64,000 bases of DNA from NCBI RefSeq assembly GCF_000931445.1, contig NZ_CP010849.1:6944001-7008000 (forward strand), read 5' to 3'. Position numbers and translations under genes: made by a program. The DNA is from Streptomyces cyaneogriseus subsp. noncyanogenus (lineage in GTDB: Bacteria; Actinomycetota; Actinomycetes; Streptomycetales; Streptomycetaceae). The notes under the pieces were generated by a model. It had not been told where the DNA came from. It saw only the letters and a program-made list of their open reading frames with translations, and did no database searches. Below are positions 1 through 8,112 of this stretch, piece after piece; positions within the stretch are counted from its first letter, which is position 1, and the number at the start of each line of letters is the position of its first letter.

Positions 1-451
1 CGTCCACGTACAGCACCGACGGGTCCACGCGGGTGCGCGGGAAGCGCTCCGCGAGCACGTCGGCGAACCGCCAGTGGGTGGTCGCGCGCCGCCCCTCCAG
101 GAGCCCAGCGTGGGCGAGGGCGAAGGCTCCGGTGCAGATGGAGGCGATACGGGCGCCGCCGGCCGCTGCCTGCCGTAGCAGTCGGAGCGCGCGCGGAGAC
201 GGCACCTGGTCGTGCGGGAAGCCGGGAACGATGACGGTCGCCGCGCCCAGGACGTCCTCCCAGCCGTACGAGGAGGAGACGCGGAACGGCTCGACCGGGC
301 CGGCCGCCGCGGCCACCGCCTGATCGACACAGACTCGCAGCTCGTAGGCGGGTGTTCCGTCGTCGCCTGTGGGCAGTGCGAACACCTGACAGGGAATGGC
401 GAGATCGAGGGCTGACACCCCGTCGAGCGCGAGAACGGCCACCACGTGCAT
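1..451 (-). CDS. GlxA-family AraC transcriptional regulator (3' end outside window)
   Basis: The reverse strand is open from ATG at 451 to the window edge. It encodes the N-terminal DJ-1/PfpI-like (class I glutamine amidotransferase-like) domain of GlxA-type AraC regulators. It starts MHVVAVLALDGVSALDLAI and contains VIVPGFP, a nucleophile-elbow-like ASICTGAFALA and THWRFADVLAERFP, all characteristic of this family. The C-terminal AraC helix-turn-helix lies beyond base 1 and is not seen. Role inferred from family: a DNA-binding regulator whose amidotransferase-like half senses an unknown ligand. The gene is incomplete only because the window ends. Confidence 0.85.
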   Translation of the reverse strand, partial: MHVVAVLALDGVSALDLAIPCQVFALPTGDDGTPAYELRVCVDQAVAAAAGPVEPFRVSSSYGWEDVLGAATVIVPGFPHDQVPSPRALRLLRQAAAGGARIASICTGAFALAHAGLLEGRRATTHWRFADVLAERFPRTRVDPSVLYVD

Positions 452-799
452 GCGCCGGAAGTCTACGAGGTCGGGTGAGCGGCTCGGGCGGACGGCCCGC
501 GGCGCGGGACGACGGCTGCCCCTGGAGACCACCGCGTGCCCAGGGCGATCAGTGCTGCTCCGCCCTCGCCGCCTGCGTCGTGGTGAGGGCGGCGCAGGCG
601 GCGGGCGCCGCACCGAGGGCGGCCGCGCGGCGCCGTGGGCTGCGTCGACTCGTGGATGGCCCCTGGTCGATGAGTCGGTTGAGGGAGCGCCCGCCGCCCG
701 CCGCCCGCCGCCCGCCGCCCGCCGCCCGCCGCCCGCCGCCCGCCGCCCCGCCGTTCCGGCGGACTGCCGGTCGCCGGAGCGGGCGGCGGGCGTCCTGGA
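452..799. other. Intergenic region, no gene seen
   Basis: No credible gene lies between the AraC-type regulator start (451) and the end of the cellulase gene (800). Reading frames here are GC-driven. The stretch holds a heptanucleotide repeat (688-748) immediately downstream of the cellulase stop codon. Confidence 0.6.
688..748. repeat. Heptanucleotide tandem repeat (CGCCCGC)n
   Basis: About eight and a half uninterrupted copies of the 7-mer CGCCCGC run from 688 to about 748, 50 bp past the cellulase stop codon. The array is non-coding. A 7-bp period would shift frame if translated. It may be a slippage hotspot. Confidence 0.85.
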
Positions 800-1765
800 T
801 CAGTAGCCGTAGATCATCTTGTAGGCGACCTCGGGGAGGAACTGCCCGGCCGTGGAGCCGGCTCCGACGCCGCAGTTGCCGTCCGACTCGCCCGGCGTCT
901 TGATCCACAGCAGCATCTCGGCACCTCCGCCCGTCCGGGTGGGCGTACCGATGCGGCGGCCCGAAGGGTTGCACCACTGTCCGTCGGAGCCGTTGCCGTT
1001 GCGGCTGGTGTCCACGACGAACGGCTTGGTGTAGCCGTAGCGGGCGCTGAGTTCACGGTTGACGGCGTTGCCGTAGGCGGTGTTCTCGGCGGTGGTGAAG
1101 TAGTTGGAGACGTTGAGCGAGAAACCGTGCGCCTGTCGGAGGCCGGCTTCGTGAAGGCGCCGGGCCATGGTCGCCGCGTCGGCCCAGCCCGGGTTGCCCG
1201 CGTCCATGTAGACCCAGGTGTTGGGGGCCTGGCGGCTGAACTGGGCGAGGGCGCCTGCGAGCATGGCCTCGCGTTCGTCGATCTGCGCCTGGGTCATGCA
1301 GCCGTAGTCCCCGAGGGAGTCCGGTTCGAGGATGACGAGGGCCGGGCGATTGGCGATCCCGCCGGCGAACTGGGCGATCCAGTCGGCGTAGGCGGACGGT
1401 GAAGCGGCCCCGCCCGCGGAGTGCCCGCCGCAGTAGTCGCGGTGATAGATGTTGTAGGCGACGAGGATGGGCAGCTTGTCCCGGTTGTCCGCCGCCCCGG
1501 CGTAAGCACCCGTGGCGGTGCCGATGGTGCCGCTCCAGGAGCCGAACCAGCGGGCCATCGGGGTGTTGGCGATGGAGGCGTTGATCGCGGCGGCCCGGCC
1601 GTCGCCGGGGTTGGCGGCCACCCACCTTTTCGCGCTGGAGTCGGGGTCCACGTAGAACCCACTGGTCATGGTGGTCGGGTCGGCCGCGTGGGCGGACGGT
1701 GCGACGGCGAGCGCCAGCGGCAGAGCGAAGAGTGCGGCGGTCAGGGCGCGGAGTCTGCGGCGCAT
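800..1765 (-). CDS. Secreted GH6 cellulase (endoglucanase/cellobiohydrolase fold)
   Basis: Predicted 321-aa secreted beta-1,4-glucanase of glycoside hydrolase family 6. Start at 1765 (MRRRLRAL) was chosen because it gives a classical Sec signal peptide ending near residue 27 (APSAHA-AD). The GH6 signature VILEPDSLGDYG has the putative catalytic acid at D149. A second conserved Asp is in YHRDYCGG (D110), and MDAGNPGW, DTSRNGNG and the C-terminal LLWIKTPGESDG are also present. No cellulose-binding module is attached, so this is a single-domain enzyme. The promoter side carries two CebR-like operators (1858-1886), and the divergent neighbour is a LacI regulator, so cellobiose-type induction is likely. 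Endo versus exo mode cannot be told from sequence alone. Confidence 0.93.
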   Translation of the reverse strand: MRRRLRALTAALFALPLALAVAPSAHAADPTTMTSGFYVDPDSSAKRWVAANPGDGRAAAINASIANTPMARWFGSWSGTIGTATGAYAGAADNRDKLPILVAYNIYHRDYCGGHSAGGAASPSAYADWIAQFAGGIANRPALVILEPDSLGDYGCMTQAQIDEREAMLAGALAQFSRQAPNTWVYMDAGNPGWADAATMARRLHEAGLRQAHGFSLNVSNYFTTAENTAYGNAVNRELSARYGYTKPFVVDTSRNGNGSDGQWCNPSGRRIGTPTRTGGGAEMLLWIKTPGESDGNCGVGAGSTAGQFLPEVAYKMIYGY

Positions 1766-1857
1766 GACAGAACCTCGATTTCCTGGCGGGGATGCGTCGC
1801 ACGCTCTCGTCCCGAGCACGCGACGCGCTGAGGAAGTGCGGGGGGTACGGCCTGTTA

Positions 1858-1871
1858 TGGGAGCGATCCCA
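1858..1871. promoter_or_regulatory. CebR-like operator 1
   Basis: TGGGAGCGATCCCA is a near-palindrome one base from the known Streptomyces CebR consensus TGGGAGCGCTCCCA. It lies upstream of the cellulase start (1765), adjacent to a second box. Confidence 0.7.
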
Positions 1872-1872
1872 T

Positions 1873-1886
1873 TGGAAGCGCTCCCA
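1873..1886. promoter_or_regulatory. CebR-like operator 2
   Basis: TGGAAGCGCTCCCA starts two bases after operator 1, a tandem arrangement in the cellulase/LacI divergent promoter region. It is one base off the CebR consensus. Confidence 0.7.
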
Positions 1887-2008
1887 ACGGCGCGGCTAAA
1901 CCGTTGGGGTGTGGTCGGTATGGTGTGACGGGGCAGTTGAGCTGTCAAGGGTGGACGCGTGAGCCGCCTTCAGCCTTAGTGCGCAAGGGGATTGAAGGCC
2001 CTGGGAAC

Positions 2009-2022
2009 TGGAAGCGCTTCCA
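2009..2022. promoter_or_regulatory. CebR-like operator 3 (upstream of the LacI gene)
   Basis: TGGAAGCGCTTCCA is a perfect 14-bp palindrome about 120 bp before the LacI-family start codon. Its position suggests autoregulation by the adjacent repressor. Confidence 0.7.
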
Positions 2023-2138
2023 GTGATCCGGACCCTGAGCGCCCCTGGCCGGCGCCCGGTCGTCCACCAGCGGGTGGCAGCGGCGTGGGCCGAGGTGAGA
2101 CGCTGCCCGTCCGGTCGAGAGGGAAGGGCTCCTGGTTC

Positions 2139-3152
2139 ATGGCAGAAGACGCGCCGCGACGGCGGCCGACGCTCGACGAGGTGGCCGAACGTGCCGGTGT
2201 CTCCCGCTCCGTGGCCTCCCGTGCCCTCAACAACGCTCCGCACGTCAGCCGTGCCAAGCGCGAGGCCGTCGAACGGGCCGTCCGGCAACTCGGATACGTA
2301 CCCAACCCGACCGCCCGCGCTCTGGCCACCCGTCAGTCGGGAGCGGCCGCCCTGGTCGTCTCGGGGGAGGACCCGTCGATCTTCGCCGATCCGTTCTTCG
2401 CCCAGGTGATCGTGGGGGCGTCGGCCGCCCTGGAGGAGGCCGACCTGCACCTGATGCTGTGTCTGGCCGCTTCCGACCGGGGCCGCAAGCGGGTCGAGGA
2501 GCTCCTCCGGTCCAGGGGGGCGGACGGCGTCATGCTGATGGCTGTGCGCGAGGACGATCCGCTGGCGCGTCTGGCCGAGGAGGCGCAGATGCCCGTCGTG
2601 TTCGGCGGGCGCCCGGTCGGTTGGGTCCCCCGGTGGTACGTGGACGTCGACAACGTCGGCGGAGCGCGCGAGGCGACGGAGCACCTGGTCTCGCGCGGCC
2701 GGAGGCGTGTGGCCGCGATCTGCGGGCGCCTGGACACCGAGGCCGGGCGCGCCCGGTACCGCGGCTACCGTGACGCCATGCTGGGCGCCGGTCTCGATCC
2801 GTTCCCGCCGCAGGAGGGCGACTTCACCGAGCCCAGCGGAGCCCATGCCATGTCCGTACTGCTGGCGAACCACCCGGACGTGGACGGGGTGTTCGCCGCC
2901 AACGACAACATGGCGGCAGGCGCGCTGCGCACGTTGCGGGAGGCAGGCCGGCAGGTGCCCGCCGATGTCGCCGTGGTCGGGTTCGACGACCTGACCGTGG
3001 CCCGGATCGCCGATCCCCCGCTCACCACCGTCCATCAGCCCATAGAGGCCCTCGGACGGGAGATGGCGCGCATGCTCGTCGCGCTCGTCAACGGGCAGGA
3101 CCCCACCCCGCTGATCCTCCCCACCCGCCTGGTCGTCCGCTCCAGCGCCTGA
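2139..3152 (+). CDS. LacI-family transcriptional regulator (CebR-like)
   Basis: 337-aa LacI/GalR repressor. The start at ATG 2139 follows a GGGAAGG ribosome site. An upstream in-frame extension to 1992 would run over the operator and lacks family similarity. The N-terminal helix-turn-helix reads TLDEVAERAGVSRSVASRAL, with a hinge helix near NPTARALATRQS. The periplasmic-binding-protein-like sugar-sensing domain follows, ending with the family motif VAVVGFDD and the C-terminal LTTVHQP. It is divergent from the cellulase and upstream of an esterase that also carries a CebR-type box, so it probably represses these polysaccharide-degradation genes. No cebEFG transporter is nearby, so it may be a paralogue rather than CebR itself. 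Confidence 0.92.
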   Translation: MAEDAPRRRPTLDEVAERAGVSRSVASRALNNAPHVSRAKREAVERAVRQLGYVPNPTARALATRQSGAAALVVSGEDPSIFADPFFAQVIVGASAALEEADLHLMLCLAASDRGRKRVEELLRSRGADGVMLMAVREDDPLARLAEEAQMPVVFGGRPVGWVPRWYVDVDNVGGAREATEHLVSRGRRRVAAICGRLDTEAGRARYRGYRDAMLGAGLDPFPPQEGDFTEPSGAHAMSVLLANHPDVDGVFAANDNMAAGALRTLREAGRQVPADVAVVGFDDLTVARIADPPLTTVHQPIEALGREMARMLVALVNGQDPTPLILPTRLVVRSSA

Positions 3153-3299
3153 CGGCCACGGCGCGGACTCGTCGTGCCCGACCACCGTGCTCCAGCCCGC
3201 GGCGGGGGAGCACCGCCTCCAAAGTCGTGTCGTCGCCCGTCGGCCGGACGTGGCGTCCCGCCCCTCGATCGCCGCGTCACCCACCCCCGCAGTGAGGCG

Positions 3300-3665
3300 C
3301 GAAAGCAAGAAGATCGAACTTTTGAAGTCGGTAAGTGGTCCCGGCGAAGTTCGGCGGCTACGCCACGGATGTCGTCGAGGTTCAGCCGGTTCTCATCGAT
3401 GACACGGCGAGGTACGACCCGCTGCGTGGTGGCATCGAGATCTCGCGAGGGAACGGCTCATCCAGGACGGCATCTTCGCCCCGCCCACGGGCACTCTGGG
3501 AGCCATGGTCACCAGCCGCGTTCACGGCGGTGAGGCCCAGTTGCTCACCTGCGCCCATGTGGTGCAGCAGAGTGACATCAACGTGTATCAGCCCGGACTG
3601 GTGTCCATATCACCGTTCGGCGACGTGGTCGGCACGCGCACTCGTCGCCACCGACCACTGCCCAC
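3300..3665 (+). pseudogene. Decayed trypsin-like serine peptidase
   Basis: Three pieces of one protein are spread over two reading frames. SKKIELLKS lies near 3305, VPAKFGGYATDVVEVQP and RYDPLRGGIEISRG follow at 3335-3450, and after a frameshift near 3455 come LIQDGIFAPPTGTLGAMV and LLTCAHVVQQSDINVYQPG (to about 3650). The blocks match the N-terminal half of actinobacterial trypsin-like peptidases, whose pattern is an ID-G-TDVVEVG block, then GTLG, then a catalytic-His HV motif. The Asp and Ser regions are missing. This looks like a genuine relic, although the frameshifts could include sequencing errors. Confidence 0.55.
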
Positions 3666-3686
3666 ACCGCAGCGGCACGGTCATGA

Positions 3687-3700
3687 TGGGAGCGCTCTCA
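3687..3700. promoter_or_regulatory. CebR-like operator 4 (upstream of the esterase)
   Basis: TGGGAGCGCTCTCA lies 43 bp before the esterase start and matches the CebR consensus at 13 of 14 positions. It links the esterase to the cellulase/LacI unit. Confidence 0.7.
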
Positions 3701-3742
3701 CGCCATCGCACGCGCAGATCTCCGACCCCGGAAGGATTGCTC

Positions 3743-4885
3743 ATGCGCACCGCTTCCCCTCTCTCCCGGCGGGCACTGCTCACGGCCGCCGCCGCGGGCG
3801 TCACAGCGGGCGTCACCGCCGCCGCTCCCTCCCAGGCGTCCGTCGCCCACCGCTCCCTGCCGTCCGCCGCCTTCGCCGGGTTCCGGACGGTGGGCCGGGT
3901 CAAGAAGGCAGCCGACGGCTGGGTGCAGTACAGCTGGCCCGGCATCGCCTTCGAAGGCCGGTTCCGCGGCACCGGTGTCGGGATCGTGCTCGACGACTCC
4001 ACCAACGACTACGACGTCCAGATCGATGGAGCGACCGTCAGCACACTGGTGACTCCCGGGCGCACCACGTACTGGGTCAAGGAGCTCGCGGACACCGAGC
4101 ACACCGTGCGGCTCGTCAAGCGGACGGAGTGCCCGTGGGCCGTCGGCCGATTCGGCGGGTTCGTCGCCGCTCGGGGAGGAGAGCTCCTCGCCGCCCCCGC
4201 GGCGCGGAGCAGGCAGATCGAGTTCATCGGCGACTCCTTCACCGCCGGGTACGGCAACCTCTCGGGCACGCGCGACTGCTCGGCCAACGGAGGAGTCGAC
4301 CGGAACAGCAACGCGGACCTCGCCTTCGGCCCCCTCACCGCCCGGAAGCTCGACACCGACTACCAGCAGAACGCGTTCTCCGGCCGCGGCATGGTCCGCA
4401 ACTACAACGGCGGCGACCCCGGCACCGATTACCGCACCTACTACGACCGGGCCCTGCTGAACGTCGTCGGCGACATCTGGCACAAGCCGCGCGCCTGGCG
4501 GCCGCAGGTCGTCGTCATCGGCCTCGGCATCAACGACTTCTCGACCCCGCTCCACCCGGGCGAGCCGTGGGCCACGCAGAGCGAGCTGATCGCCGCCTAC
4601 ACGAGCGCCTACCACGGCTTCCTCGACAAGCTGCGGGCCCGCTACGGAAGCCGGACGTTCCTGGTGGTCAGCGCCACCCTGGTGTCCGGCACCGCCTTCG
4701 CCGACACCGCCCGGGGCATCGTCAGGGAGCGCAACGCCCGGGGGGACGACCGGGTCGGCTACTGGTACTACGACGATCCTGGCCTGGACCGGCTCGGCTG
4801 CGACTGGCACCCCTCGCTCCGCGACCACCAGATCATCTCCGGCCTGCTCGACCAGTACCTCGCCACTCTGTCGCTGGACTGGTGA
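3743..4885 (+). CDS. Secreted SGNH/GDSL esterase, CE2-like
   Basis: 380-aa secreted hydrolase. Start ATG 3743 follows GGAAGGA and gives a twin-arginine-type leader (LSRRALLTAAAAG, cleavage near PSQASVA). Residues about 40-145 form the N-terminal jelly-roll seen in carbohydrate-esterase family 2 (GVGIVLDDSTNDYDVQIDG). The SGNH domain follows, with block I IEFIGDSFTAGYG (Ser nucleophile), block III VIGLGIND and block V CDWHPS (His-Asp region). CE2 enzymes deacetylate plant-cell-wall polysaccharides, which fits the neighbouring cellulase and the shared operator. The acyl/sugar substrate is inferred from the family. Confidence 0.88.
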   Translation: MRTASPLSRRALLTAAAAGVTAGVTAAAPSQASVAHRSLPSAAFAGFRTVGRVKKAADGWVQYSWPGIAFEGRFRGTGVGIVLDDSTNDYDVQIDGATVSTLVTPGRTTYWVKELADTEHTVRLVKRTECPWAVGRFGGFVAARGGELLAAPAARSRQIEFIGDSFTAGYGNLSGTRDCSANGGVDRNSNADLAFGPLTARKLDTDYQQNAFSGRGMVRNYNGGDPGTDYRTYYDRALLNVVGDIWHKPRAWRPQVVVIGLGINDFSTPLHPGEPWATQSELIAAYTSAYHGFLDKLRARYGSRTFLVVSATLVSGTAFADTARGIVRERNARGDDRVGYWYYDDPGLDRLGCDWHPSLRDHQIISGLLDQYLATLSLDW

Positions 4886-5206
4886 CCGGAAGGGTGGTCC
4901 GGGCCGGGCGGGCCCGGGCCACCCACCGCAGTGCGCGTCGCACAGCGCCCGCCACCAAAGTCGTACTCCTGAAGCTCGTCGCAGCGCTATTCGGCCAGCT
5001 TCGATTGCTTTGTGCCATTCGTCGGCAACCCGCCTCCGACACCATCAAGGCGCCGCTACACAAGGAAGCTGGATCTTGAGCATCGCTGGGCAGCTTGCGA
5101 GTGACGTCACTCGGACCGGCCGATGAGCCCCCGCACCCGCACGGGCTGCACGGCGTCCGGCGGCGCACACTGCGGATCACGGGTCCGGGAAGCGGGGGAG
5201 TGAGTG
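4886..5206. other. Intergenic region, no gene seen
   Basis: About 320 bp separate the esterase stop codon from the nuclease gene. I see no supported gene, RNA or strong hairpin. The segment 4955-5080 is less G/C-biased than its surroundings and might be old coding debris, but nothing in it is recognisable. Confidence 0.5.
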
Positions 5207-5896
5207 ATGGCGGCACGTCGACGGCGCCGGCGCCTGAAGAAGCGGACCCGCAGGCAACTGCGGGGCTGGGGTGCGGTGACGGCGCTGGCCGCAGTGGTGT
5301 GGGTCGTCGGGCACTGGTCGACGGTGTGGCCCACCCTGGTGGCCGTACTCGCCGCGGCCGCCTGCGGCGGAGCCGGCTGGGCGCTGCTGCGGGCGCACCG
5401 TCGCGCGGTCGGTCAGGACCGCGCGTGGCGGGCGCGGGAGGAGGCCCGGGCGCGCGAGTTGTCCATGGCCGAGGTCGACGCCTTGTCGTGGCAGGAATTC
5501 GAGAGGTACGTCGCGGGGCTGTGCCGACGGGACGGCTGTACGAAGGTCGTCGTCAGCGGCAAGAGCGGTGACCTGGGCGCGGATGTCGTCGGTTATCTGG
5601 CCGACGGCCGCAAGCTGGTCGTCCAGTGCAAGAAGTACGCGCCGCACCGGAGCGTGTCCTCGCAGGACATGCAGAAGTTCGTCGGCACCGCCCGTCCCGA
5701 GCACGGCGCGGACGTCGCGTTGTTCGTCACCACCTGCCGCACGTTCACGAAGGCCGCGCTCGGGCTGGCGCTGCGCCAGGACATCGTGGCCCTGCACCGC
5801 GACCTGCTGGGCGCCTGGGTCAGGGGCGCTCATCTGGAGACGCTGATCCCGCTGAACGGCAGCGGCGGCGGCACCAAGCGGCGCCCCTCCGCCTGA
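5207..5896 (+). CDS. Membrane-anchored Mrr-like restriction endonuclease
   Basis: About 229 aa. An Arg/Lys-rich N-terminus precedes two hydrophobic helices (about residues 22-60), then a basic linker and a C-terminal Mrr_cat (PD-(D/E)xK) nuclease domain. The catalytic core is visible as GDLGADVVGY followed by KLVVQCKKY, the D...QxK variant of the motif, with E in LSWQEFERYV upstream. ATG 5207 gives better spacing to GCGGGGGAG than GTG 5204. Mrr-type domains cleave modified or foreign DNA. The membrane tether recurs in actinobacterial relatives and may place the enzyme at the DNA entry site, but that is inference. It stands alone, with no methylase nearby. Confidence 0.85.
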   Translation: MAARRRRRRLKKRTRRQLRGWGAVTALAAVVWVVGHWSTVWPTLVAVLAAAACGGAGWALLRAHRRAVGQDRAWRAREEARARELSMAEVDALSWQEFERYVAGLCRRDGCTKVVVSGKSGDLGADVVGYLADGRKLVVQCKKYAPHRSVSSQDMQKFVGTARPEHGADVALFVTTCRTFTKAALGLALRQDIVALHRDLLGAWVRGAHLETLIPLNGSGGGTKRRPSA

Positions 5897-6123
5897 CCAG
5901 GGGCATGGCGGCGACGAACCGCGAAGGCCAGGAGCACCCGCGCGGCCGCTCCTGGCCTCCACCCCCGCCAGGAGCCCGAGGCCCCACCCGCGTCGAATGA
6001 GGCCGCCCAGGTGGACGACGACGAGGCGTCGCAGCGTGGGCGCAGGCCCGGTTCGGCGCCCACCCGGAGGACGCGACTCGACCGTTGACGTGCCGTTTTC
6101 CCGACTCGCTGGTCACGGGCTTG

Positions 6124-6144
6124 ACCTTGACACGGTGACAAGGT
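6124..6144. promoter_or_regulatory. MerR-type operator dyad
   Basis: ACCTTGACACGGTGACAAGGT is an almost perfect dyad centred on 6134, with CTTGAC/TTGACA elements at its left arm. It has the geometry of MerR-family promoters, lies 20 bp upstream of the HEAT-repeat gene, and the MerR regulator is the second gene of the same operon. Autoregulation is likely. Confidence 0.7.
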
Positions 6145-6163
6145 TTTCCCTTGGGTCCAGGAG

Positions 6164-7021
6164 GTGGTTCCGATCCATACGACCCACGTAGTCCCGCCGG
6201 ACCCCCGCATGGCCCACGCCCTGCGCGCCGAGGACCCGTCCATCCGGCTCCAGGCGGCCCTGACGACCGGCTCGAAGGCCGACCCCGCGTTCCTGGAGAC
6301 GCTCGTCGAGCGGTGCGCGGTCGAGCCGGACTTCTTCGTACGCGACATGCTGTCCTGGGCGCTGACCCGCCTCTCGCCGCGGATCACCCTGCCCCGGATC
6401 CGCCGGGAGCTCGACTCCGAACGCCCCCAGGCCCGCAGCCAGGCGCTGCACACGCTCTCCAAGATCGGTGACCGGAGCACTTGGGCCTGGATCACCCGCG
6501 ACCTGCTGCGTGACCCCGACGACGAGGTCGCGCGGACCGCGTGGCGTGCCGCGGTCGTCCTCGTTCCCCAGGACGAGGACGCGGAGAAGGAGCTGGCCGA
6601 CGAACTGGTCGGGCAGCTCGGCCGCGGCGACCGCAGCGTGCAACTGAGCCTGAGCCGGGCCCTCGCCGACCTCGGTGACGTGATCGAGCCCGCCCTGGAG
6701 AAGGCCGCGCGGAGTCCCGACCCGGCGGTGGCCGCGCACGCCCGTGCCACCGAGCTGCTCCGGCAGGACCCGGAGACCGGTTTCGACGCGGCCGTCGAAG
6801 AGGCGAAGCGCGTGGTCGCACTCGGCCCGGACCGAGCCGCCGCTGCCGCCGCCCCTGCCCCCGCCGCGGCTGCGTCGGCGGGCACCGGGGCACCGAAAAC
6901 CGTCGAGCCGACCGAGCCGACCGAGCCGACCGAGCCGACCGAGCCGACCGAGCCGACGGAGTCGACGGGGTCGACCGAGCCTGCCGAGGCCGTGGAGGAA
7001 TCGGAGGCCGCGGATTGCTGA
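6164..7021 (+). CDS. HEAT-repeat protein with Glu-Pro-Thr tail
   Basis: About 285 aa, GTG start at 6164 after a GGAGG-like site (ATG at 6209 is an alternative). Residues about 15-215 are a tandem of amphipathic helices of HEAT/armadillo type (DDEVARTAWRAAVVLVP, RSVQLSLSRALADLGD), a scaffold for protein-protein contacts. The C-terminus is low complexity: an Ala/Pro stretch, then about six EPT units encoded by a 9-bp tandem repeat (6905-6958), then an acidic tail. The stop codon overlaps the start of the MerR gene, so the two are translationally coupled and probably act together. No enzymatic function is visible. Confidence 0.8.
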   Translation: MVPIHTTHVVPPDPRMAHALRAEDPSIRLQAALTTGSKADPAFLETLVERCAVEPDFFVRDMLSWALTRLSPRITLPRIRRELDSERPQARSQALHTLSKIGDRSTWAWITRDLLRDPDDEVARTAWRAAVVLVPQDEDAEKELADELVGQLGRGDRSVQLSLSRALADLGDVIEPALEKAARSPDPAVAAHARATELLRQDPETGFDAAVEEAKRVVALGPDRAAAAAAPAPAAAASAGTGAPKTVEPTEPTEPTEPTEPTEPTESTGSTEPAEAVEESEAADC

Positions 7022-8052
7022 TCGGCGAGGTGGCCCGCCGCTCAGGGGTGAGCACCCGGATGCTCCGGCACTACGACGCCCTGGGGCTGGTACGGCCGAC
7101 GGGCCGCACCGTCGGCGGCTACCGCGAGTACTCCGCCGAGGACGTCCGCAGGATCTTCCACGTGGAGAGCCTGCGGTCGCTCGGGCTCTCGCTCAAGCAG
7201 ATCGGGCGCGCCCTTCAGGACCCGGCCTTCACGCCGTCCGCCCTGGTCAGCGACCTCATCCGGTGGACGGAGGAGCGTCTGGCGCGGGAACGGGAGCTGC
7301 TCGAGCGGCTCCGTGCGATCGACGCGTCGGCGCCCGGCGACTGGCAGGACGTCCTGCGCACGGTCGAACTCATGCGGGAACTCGGCTCGACCAGCGCCGC
7401 GCGCAGGCAGCGGGCCGTGCTGGCGCGGCCGGAGGGCCGGCCGGTCCCCGCCGAGCTGCTGGCCGGGGCGGTCCTGTCCGAATCCGACCCCGTCGTCGCG
7501 GGCGCCCTGCGCTGGGCGCTCGCCCGATCGGGCGGCGACGGCGTGGCGGCACTGGCCGCCGGCGCGCGGTCGGAGGACGTCGGCATCCGGCGGCGCGCGG
7601 TGCTGGCGATAGCCGGGATGTCCGACGCGCCGGGTGCGACCGAGGTGCTCGCGGAGGCCCTCGCGGACCCGGACCCCCAGGTGCGCGGGCACGCCGCGCT
7701 GGCACTGGGCAGGCATGGCGTGGCCGCGGCCGTGCCCGCACTCGTCGGCATGGTGGTCGAGGGCTCCCGCGACGTGGAGGCGGCGGAGGCGCTGGGAACG
7801 CTGTCCCAGGACCCCGTATGGGCGGACCGGATCACGGCCGCCCTGGTCGACGAACTCGCCGCGCCCGCCGCGGACTCGGCGACCCGGATCCGTCTCACCC
7901 AGGCGCTGGTCGAACTCGCGGGAACCGCCGCGCGGCAGGTCCTGCACCAACTGGCCGATGACGACGACCGCACCGTCGCCCTCGTCGCCTCGGCCCTCGC
8001 CCGAGTCCTCGAAGAACGGCCCCCCGAAGACCGTACCGACGAGGAGTCCTGA
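7015..8052 (+). CDS. MerR-family regulator with C-terminal HEAT repeats
   Basis: 345 aa, TTG start at 7015 overlapping the previous gene by 7 bp, preceded by GGAGGAATCGGAGG. The N-terminus is a MerR winged helix (LIGEVARRSGVSTRMLRHYD, then GGYREYSAEDVRRI) followed by the dimerisation helix (WTEERLARERELLERL). Instead of a small metal- or drug-binding C-terminus, residues about 130-340 are HEAT-like repeats (SDPVVAGALRWALARSGG, DPQVRGHAALALGRHG). The regulator and its operon partner therefore share the same repeat fold, which suggests that the partner competes for or forms the signal. The effector is unknown. Confidence 0.88.
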   Translation: MLIGEVARRSGVSTRMLRHYDALGLVRPTGRTVGGYREYSAEDVRRIFHVESLRSLGLSLKQIGRALQDPAFTPSALVSDLIRWTEERLARERELLERLRAIDASAPGDWQDVLRTVELMRELGSTSAARRQRAVLARPEGRPVPAELLAGAVLSESDPVVAGALRWALARSGGDGVAALAAGARSEDVGIRRRAVLAIAGMSDAPGATEVLAEALADPDPQVRGHAALALGRHGVAAAVPALVGMVVEGSRDVEAAEALGTLSQDPVWADRITAALVDELAAPAADSATRIRLTQALVELAGTAARQVLHQLADDDDRTVALVASALARVLEERPPEDRTDEES

Positions 8053-8112
8053 GCCCACCACCGCGGCGTACTGGTCGCCGCGCCTCGATGCGTGGTGCCG
8101 TGACCCGCGGTG

